From Pseudomonadota bacterium (lineage in GTDB: Bacteria > Desulfobacterota > Desulfobulbia > Desulfobulbales > SURF-16): a stretch of DNA of 7,271 bases. The position numbers and the translations under genes were made by a program. Positions 1 through 3,644 of this stretch are shown piece after piece. The stretch's first letter is position 1. Each line of letters begins with the position of its first letter. The stretch spans positions 1-7,271 of the forward strand of contig JAUVQZ010000148.1 in assembly GCA_030597865.1 (NCBI GenBank), read 5' to 3'. A model generated the notes under the pieces. That model searched no databases. It was not told the origin of the DNA and saw only the letters and a list, made by a program, of their open reading frames with translations.

Positions 1-47
1 GAGTCAACACCTTGCCCGAAGGCAGCACGAAAAAAATGGCATTTTCA

Positions 48-77
48 CCTTACCCGGCCAGATGGCTAGGGGTAAGG
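48..77. repeat. 8-bp inverted repeat (hairpin)
   Basis: CCTTACCC at 48-55 is perfectly complementary to GGGTAAGG at 70-77. A short GCC/GGC inner stem can form in the 14-nt loop. No T run follows on either strand at the right distance, so it does not look like a standard terminator. Function unknown. Confidence 0.4.
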
Positions 78-111
78 CTCCATGCACAATATATAAAAAC
101 AACCGGCATAA

Positions 112-163
112 AGCAGGTTGCCAGAAAACAAGAGGGGCTGCAACAGGACCTTGATAACCTGCT
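112..163. repeat. 8-bp inverted repeat with a 36-nt loop
   Basis: AGCAGGTT at 112-119 is complementary to AACCTGCT at 156-163. Inside the loop, GCAAC near 140 could pair alternatively with GTTGC at the end of the left arm, so two mutually exclusive folds are possible. There is no coding context. It could be intergenic structure or part of a repeat family. Confidence 0.3.
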
Positions 164-177
164 GTAGTTTCGATCTT

Positions 178-194
178 CCTTTCCCAGGGAAAGG
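178..194. repeat. Near-palindrome, possible operator or hairpin
   Basis: CCTTTCCC (178-185) and GGGAAAGG (187-194) are 8-bp inverted arms around a single central A. The site sits just upstream of the -35 hexamer of the promoter candidate at 199-226. A regulator-binding site is therefore possible, but no regulator is implied by the sequence. Confidence 0.35.
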
Positions 195-198
195 GGTG

Positions 199-226
199 TT
201 GACCATCCTGACCCATGGTGTATAAA
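199..226 (+). promoter_or_regulatory. Sigma70-like promoter for the rRNA-modification gene
   Basis: A -35 hexamer TTGACC (199-204) and a -10 hexamer TATAAA (221-226) are separated by 16 nt, and each matches consensus at five of six positions. A start of transcription near 233 would give a leader of about 110 nt. The spacer holds an inverted repeat, ACCAT (202-206) and ATGGT (215-219), which could be an operator. Identified by eye only. Confidence 0.5.
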
Positions 227-241
227 AAGGGCCATCATGCT

Positions 242-292
242 CAGGTGAAGGGACTTGTAATCGGTTCGTTCCTTCCCTGCAATATTTTTTTT
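242..292 (+). terminator. Intrinsic terminator-like hairpin in the leader
   Basis: CAGG (242-245), a bulged T and GAAGG (247-251) pair with CCTTCCCTG (271-279). GAC/GTT extends the helix to about 12 pairs around a 13-nt loop. After CAATA come eight T residues (285-292), the classic layout of a Rho-independent terminator. It lies downstream of the promoter candidate at 199-226 and about 50 nt before the start codon. It is either an attenuator for the downstream gene or the end of a gene outside the window. Confidence 0.5.
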
Positions 293-295
293 ACC

Positions 296-329
296 TCTCG
301 GCCATCATAACTTTTTACAGGTGCCGAGA
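296..329 (+). promoter_or_regulatory. Leader hairpin just before the start codon
   Basis: TCTCGGC (296-302) pairs perfectly with GCCGAGA (323-329), giving a 7-bp GC-rich stem with a 20-nt loop. It ends only 13 nt before the GTG at 343 and leaves the weak AAGG ribosome site (335-338) unpaired. It could shape translation of the downstream gene. No known riboswitch is recognised. Confidence 0.35.
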
Positions 330-342
330 CTACCAAGGCCCG

Positions 343-1902
343 GTGATGCCCACCCCCCAATCCCCCTTTGTCTATCGCGATCAATCCTGGCTGGTGATCC
401 ACAAGCCAAACGGCCTCTCCAGTCATGCTGCCCGGCCTGGAGATCTCGGCCTCGCTGAATGGCTGGAGTTACACCATGACCTCAAGGTTCATCTCTGTTC
501 CCGTCTGGACAAGGAGACCAGTGGCCTGATGCTGCTCGCCTTGGACCGCCAGGCCAGCAGCAGGGCCCAGGCCATCCATGAACAGGGCCTGGCCAGGAAA
601 ACCTATTATTTTATTACAGACAAAACAAGACCTGCCCGGTCAAGCTGGACAACCGACGACCCCCTGGACGGCAGGGCATGTTCAACATCCTTTGAACACA
701 TAAAATCAGGCGGGGGCTACAACCTCTACAGGGCAGAAATCAGCCGGGGCCGCAAGCACCAGATTCGGCGCCATGCCGCTGCCGCTGGTGTGGCCATCCT
801 GGGCGACAGCCTTTACGGCGGCACACCCTTTGCCCGGCTCTGCCTGCATTGCGCTGAGCTTATCTGGCCTGAACTGCCGGAGCCGTTGACCAGCGCGTTA
901 CCCCAGGCCTTTTCCCGGCTCTTGGCCAGGGCTGACCAACTCCTGGTTGAGGTCACGGTGGCCATGGAGCGCCGCCTGCCCCTGCTGGCCTCCATTACCA
1001 ATGCCATGCGCCTTGTCCACCGTGGCGAAGTGCAGGGCAAGCCCTTTAGCATTGACCTCTTTGACCGTTATCTCTGTGTCACCGGCTATGACGAGGATCT
1101 GGCCTCGAAAAAACTGCGCGCCTCCCTCTCCGCAACCCTAGAAAACCTCTCCCAGGAGCTTGGATGCCTGGGTGCGGTGATCCGGACCAACAGAAGAGAC
1201 CCCCACCGCCGCAAACTCTTCAGCGACGTGGTAAGCTGGGGCGAGGAGGCGCCGCCATCCTTCTGGGTGGAGGAACATGCTCTTCGCTTCCAGGTGGCCT
1301 TAAACGATGCCCAGCATGTCGGACTTTTCCTTGATCAGCGTGACTCCCGGCAACGGATCTGGAAACTGGCCCACGGCAAAAGGGTCGCCAATCTCTTTGC
1401 CTTTACCTGTTCCTTTTCCGTCTTTGCCGTGCAGGCCGGGGCCGAGGTTGCTTTTTCAGTGGATCTGGCTGGCGGCTGCCTTGAACGCGGCAAGGCCAAT
1501 TTCAGCGCCAACAGCCTGGACCAGGGGGGAAACGCCAAGTTCATCAGGGAGGATGTCCGCAAATGGCTGGCCCGCCAGATCCGCAAAAAGGAGGCCGACC
1601 CCACCGCCTTTGCCCCTTGGGACATAATCATCTGTGATCCACCCGTCTTTGCTTCGGCCGGTAAGGGTGCAACCTTTTCAGTGGAAAAGGAATGGCGTGG
1701 TCTTGGCCGACAGGCAAGCGCCCTTCTGGCCCCGGGCGGCCTGGCCCTCTTTGCCAATAACCACAGCACCGGCAATCCAAAAAAATACCTGCACGAATTG
1801 CAGGAAGCCTTTGCCAGGGTGACCCCCCTGCGCCCCCCCCTTGACTTCCCAATACAGGCCAACCAGCCCGAACATGTCCGTATCTTCTGGTGTGAGGCGT
1901 AA
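343..1902 (+). CDS. Fused RluA-type pseudouridine synthase and RlmI-like SAM-dependent RNA methyltransferase
   Basis: A 519-residue cytoplasmic protein that joins two RNA-modifying enzymes. Residues about 8-205 are an RluA/RsuA-superfamily pseudouridine synthase. The core motif is RLDKETSG with catalytic Asp56, and RGRKHQIRRH (135-144) is the usual second conserved block. The His that commonly precedes RLD is Ser here. Residues about 220-519 resemble the part of RlmI/RlmK methyltransferases after the PUA domain: a GEVQGKPFSIDLFDRYL segment matching the family's GLPGLxxDRY region, the SAM loop near NLFAFTCSFS (350-359), acidic Asp374 at the end of the next strand, and the catalytic-site DPPVF (432-436). 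No S4, PUA or THUMP domain is visible. The RluA half therefore sits where RlmI carries PUA. GTG at 343 is immediately followed by ATG at 346. The ATG has better spacing from AAGG (335-338), so the true start may be one codon later. The target is probably 23S rRNA, but the modified bases cannot be deduced. Confidence 0.88.
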   Translation: MMPTPQSPFVYRDQSWLVIHKPNGLSSHAARPGDLGLAEWLELHHDLKVHLCSRLDKETSGLMLLALDRQASSRAQAIHEQGLARKTYYFITDKTRPARSSWTTDDPLDGRACSTSFEHIKSGGGYNLYRAEISRGRKHQIRRHAAAAGVAILGDSLYGGTPFARLCLHCAELIWPELPEPLTSALPQAFSRLLARADQLLVEVTVAMERRLPLLASITNAMRLVHRGEVQGKPFSIDLFDRYLCVTGYDEDLASKKLRASLSATLENLSQELGCLGAVIRTNRRDPHRRKLFSDVVSWGEEAPPSFWVEEHALRFQVALNDAQHVGLFLDQRDSRQRIWKLAHGKRVANLFAFTCSFSVFAVQAGAEVAFSVDLAGGCLERGKANFSANSLDQGGNAKFIREDVRKWLARQIRKKEADPTAFAPWDIIICDPPVFASAGKGATFSVEKEWRGLGRQASALLAPGGLALFANNHSTGNPKKYLHELQEAFARVTPLRPPLDFPIQANQPEHVRIFWCEA

Positions 1903-1937
1903 AACAGGTCTGCCCCACCAGCTTGGCACCAACCATT

Positions 1938-1974
1938 GGCCAGCTTGAATAATTGCTGAGAGCAAAGGCTGGTC
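1938..1974 (+). terminator. Stem-loop after the fusion gene, possible terminator
   Basis: GGCCAGC (1938-1944) pairs with GCTGGTC (1968-1974) through seven pairs, one a G-T wobble. The loop contains a nested 5-bp hairpin, TTGCT/AGCAA (1953-1965). It starts 36 nt after the stop codon and is followed by TTTCC, only a weak T tract. Its position suits the end of the first transcript, but efficiency is doubtful. Confidence 0.35.
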
Positions 1975-1993
1975 TTTCCAGGCATCAAAAGGC

Positions 1994-1999
1994 TATAAT
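1994..1999 (+). promoter_or_regulatory. Perfect TATAAT, possible -10 box of the TM2 gene
   Basis: TATAAT matches the -10 consensus exactly and lies 48 nt before the TM2 start codon, a normal distance. No recognisable -35 hexamer lies 15-19 nt upstream, so an activator would be needed or the match is chance. Confidence 0.3.
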
Positions 2000-2041
2000 G
2001 GTGGATATTCTGTCAGGGGAAAAAACAAGGAGGCCATTGCC

Positions 2042-2434
2042 ATGAAGCCAATTACTGACACCCACAGCAAGACCATTGGATATATTCTGTGGATTTTTGG
2101 CTTTACCGGCTCCCACCGTTTTTATTACGGCAAACCTATTTCCGGAACCGTCTACCTGCTCACCCTTGGTCTGCTGGGCATAGGGTGGCTCATTGACCTG
2201 TTCTTGATTGCCGGCATGGACAGGGAGGCGGATCTGCGTTTTGAGGCGGGGCAGGTGGATTACACGGTGGTCTGGATCCTCCTCACCTTCCTGGGGCCCT
2301 TCGGTATCCACCGTATGTATATGGGAAAATGGCTCACCGGCATTCTTTACCTTCTCACCGGCGGTCTCTTTGGTCTTGGCTATCTCTACGACTTCTGGAC
2401 ATTAAACAGCCAGATCTCGGAACTTAACAGCTGA
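2042..2434 (+). CDS. Tandem TM2-domain membrane protein
   Basis: A 130-residue integral membrane protein built of two TM2 domains. Domain 1 spans about residues 10-60 and domain 2 about 74-122. Each has two hydrophobic helices joined by the TM2 signature G-x-HR-x-Y-x-GK (GSHRFYYGK and GIHRMYMGK), followed by a glycine-rich second helix ending in Asp (GIGWLID and GLGYLYD). Typical bacterial TM2 proteins carry one such unit, so this is an internal duplication. There is no signal peptide; both ends are hydrophilic, and a charged linker (DREADLRFEAGQ) separates the halves. The start is fixed by a strong ribosome site AAGGAGG (2027-2033), 8 nt before ATG. The gene stands alone and converges on the PilZ gene. 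The biochemical role of bacterial TM2 proteins is not established, so no function is assigned. Confidence 0.88.
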   Translation: MKPITDTHSKTIGYILWIFGFTGSHRFYYGKPISGTVYLLTLGLLGIGWLIDLFLIAGMDREADLRFEAGQVDYTVVWILLTFLGPFGIHRMYMGKWLTGILYLLTGGLFGLGYLYDFWTLNSQISELNS

Positions 2435-2449
2435 GAGGGCTCCCCCCTC

Positions 2450-2468
2450 CCCTTCCCTTGCGGAAGGG
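2450..2468. terminator. Hairpin between convergent genes
   Basis: CCCTTCC (2450-2456) and GGAAGGG (2462-2468) form a perfect 7-bp stem with a 5-nt loop in the 50-nt gap between the convergent TM2 and PilZ stop codons. Neither strand has a T run after it. It is placed like a bidirectional terminator but is not a textbook one. Confidence 0.4.
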
Positions 2469-2484
2469 CGACAGGATAATAGGA

Positions 2485-2820
2485 TCAGATGCTACGGTGC
2501 CAGACATCTGTCTGCTGGGGATCCAAAAGATCCAGGAGTTCCAGCCACTCAGTCGAAGCCGAAATAATTTTAAAGCCAATCACCTTGTATATCCCTGCCT
2601 CTGTGGACCAGGAGGGCCGAATAGAAAACTTATAATTTTTCCCGCTGCTGCTGATAACAGCCGTACATTCCACGGATTCAGTGTTAAATTTGCTGGGAAT
2701 GTCCGTCATCTTGAAGCCGGTCCTTGAAACATTCTCGACACTGCCCTCAAAGACAAAATTGCCGTCAGACAAGGTGGCGGTCATCACAACATCCACCCTG
2801 TTTTCTTCCCTATTATCCAT
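2485..2820 (-). CDS. PilZ-domain protein, probable c-di-GMP receptor
   Basis: A 111-residue cytoplasmic protein that is essentially one PilZ domain. It has both c-di-GMP-binding signatures: RxxxR as R4-EEN-R8 and [D/N]xSxxG as N30-V-S32-RT-G35. These are followed by the beta-rich body and the IGFKI strand (about 81-85). PilZ proteins bind c-di-GMP and pass the signal on by contact with a partner, so this one could be an adaptor for the neighbouring regulator or for motility or surface machinery. The frame stays open upstream to 3228, but the extension overlaps the response-regulator gene antiparallel in frame and looks non-native. ATG at 2820 is preceded by AGGAGGT (2831-2825) and places RxxxR at the N terminus as is usual. 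The gene lies 76 nt downstream of the regulator, probably in one operon. Confidence 0.88.
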   Translation of the reverse strand: MDNREENRVDVVMTATLSDGNFVFEGSVENVSRTGFKMTDIPSKFNTESVECTAVISSSGKNYKFSIRPSWSTEAGIYKVIGFKIISASTEWLELLDLLDPQQTDVWHRSI

Positions 2821-2824
2821 TGCT

Positions 2825-2831
2825 ACCTCCT
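2825..2831 (-). promoter_or_regulatory. Ribosome-binding site of the PilZ gene
   Basis: AGGAGGT on the minus strand, with a short spacing to ATG at 2820. It decides the short start over the longer open frame and over the in-frame Met seven codons upstream. Confidence 0.65.
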
Positions 2832-2896
2832 GAAATTTCATGGGAGAACCTTGGCGGCCAAGAACTGCAAATTCTTTCTGGCTCCCCAACCTAACA

Positions 2897-3526
2897 TTAA
2901 GGTTCTTTTTGCAGCCCGCGCAAACCACGCAATTCGTCGGCATAGCAATCCGGGCAATAACCATGGGTAAATTCCGCGCCGGTGTGGGTTTTAATAAATT
3001 TTTCCACCTGCTGCCAGTAGCCATCATCATCACGTATTTTTTTACATTTGGCGCAGATGGGCAGGATACCGGCCAGCTGGCGTATCTCATCAAGGGCGGT
3101 CTGTAGTTGCTGGTTTTTACCCTCCAACTCCTTACGTAGACGGGCAAGGGACAGATGGGTGCTGATCCGGGCCAGCACCTCCTCGTGCTGAAAGGGCTTG
3201 GTGACATAATCGACGCCACCCACCTCAAAGCCCTTGACCTTGTCCTCCAGGTTGGTCAAGGCGGTGACAAAGATAACGGGGATATCTGCCGTGGCCCCAT
3301 TGTCCTTGAGCCGACGGCAGGTCTCATAGCCGTCCAGGCGTGGCATCATAATATCCAGCAGGATGATATCGGGCCTGGTCTTTTCAATGAGGACAAGGGC
3401 CTCCTCGCCGCTGCAGGCAACAAGCATGATAAAGCCCCGGCGCTCCAGAAAGGTGAGCAGCAGCTTGAGGCTGACCGGTTGATCATCAACAATGAGAATA
3501 ACTGCCGGGGATTGATTTTCAAACAT
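2897..3526 (-). CDS. Response regulator: receiver domain plus CxxC...CPxC C-terminal domain
   Basis: A 209-residue cytoplasmic protein. Residues 8-125 form a CheY-like receiver with every catalytic residue: D14 and D15 for Mg binding, D58 as phospho-acceptor, T88 and K110. A heptad-like helix (about 127-153, LRKELEGKNQQLQ...) links it to a tail of about 50 residues reading LPICAKCKKIRDDDGYW...THGYCPDC, with C158, C161, C191 and C194. From family knowledge, this tail recurs at the C terminus of PAS and receiver proteins in Desulfobacterota and relatives and has, to my knowledge, no established function. The two CxxC pairs suggest zinc or redox chemistry. There is no DNA-binding or enzymatic output domain, so output is probably by protein contact. 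It lies downstream of the hybrid kinase and upstream of PilZ on the same strand, with a 117-nt gap from the kinase. AAGGT abuts ATG; GGAG (3542-3539) is better spaced as ribosome site. Confidence 0.9.
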   Translation of the reverse strand: MFENQSPAVILIVDDQPVSLKLLLTFLERRGFIMLVACSGEEALVLIEKTRPDIILLDIMMPRLDGYETCRRLKDNGATADIPVIFVTALTNLEDKVKGFEVGGVDYVTKPFQHEEVLARISTHLSLARLRKELEGKNQQLQTALDEIRQLAGILPICAKCKKIRDDDGYWQQVEKFIKTHTGAEFTHGYCPDCYADELRGLRGLQKEP

Positions 3527-3580
3527 ACCTTGTCTTGCTCCAGCTAAATTTATCTTTTTACAATGCTATACCACAGCAAG

Positions 3581-3592
3581 GGCAGGCCTGCC
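3581..3592. repeat. 12-bp perfect palindrome between kinase and regulator genes
   Basis: GGCAGGCCTGCC is its own reverse complement. It lies in the 117-nt gap, about 55 nt upstream of the regulator start. It could be an operator for a dimeric protein or simply part of the GGCAG-rich sequence that follows. Confidence 0.35.
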
Positions 3593-3598
3593 AAACAG

Positions 3599-3644
3599 AA
3601 CAGGGCAAGGCAGGGCAGGGCAGGTTTCCGGGCCCCTGTTTTTT
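3599..3644. terminator. Terminator-like hairpin with a GGCAG tandem repeat in its loop
   Basis: AACAGGG (3599-3605) pairs with CCCTGTT (3634-3640), and T residues follow on the plus strand (3639-3644). The loop holds four copies of a 5-bp unit, GGCAA then GGCAG three times (3604-3623). On the plus strand it looks like a proper intrinsic terminator, although no plus-strand gene precedes it and it could stop antisense transcription. On the minus strand it sits directly after the kinase stop codon with a poor T tract, so it may only partly separate kinase and regulator expression. Confidence 0.4.

Larger units (their letters stand above)
1..342. other. Non-coding region upstream of the rRNA-modification gene
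   Basis: No convincing gene lies here. Two short minus-strand reading frames (4-216 and 50-238) have no recognisable family, no good ribosome site and low-complexity Cys/Pro/Leu-rich translations. The region instead carries several inverted repeats (48-77, 112-163, 178-194), a promoter candidate (199-226), a terminator-like hairpin (242-292) and a further hairpin (296-329). The last three are listed separately. The stretch before 199 may be the 3' flank of a gene outside the window or an intergenic repeat; I cannot tell which. Confidence 0.6.

Noticed and set aside
13..24. TGCC-CGAA-GGCA mini-hairpin near the window start as a terminator
   Set aside because: The stem is only 4 bp and no T run follows on either strand.
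1923..1940. TTGGCACC...TTGGC as a sigma54 promoter for the TM2 gene
   Set aside because: The GG-to-GC distance is 12 nt, not the required 10.
1335..1988. 217-residue minus-strand frame opposite the methyltransferase half
   Set aside because: It is antisense to a clearly conserved domain and shows a Arg/Ala/Pro-rich shadow composition.
2485..3228. A 247-residue frame extending the PilZ gene upstream
   Set aside because: The extra N-terminal part is an alternate frame of the response-regulator gene. ATG at 2820 has a strong AGGAGGT and puts RxxxR at the N terminus as expected.
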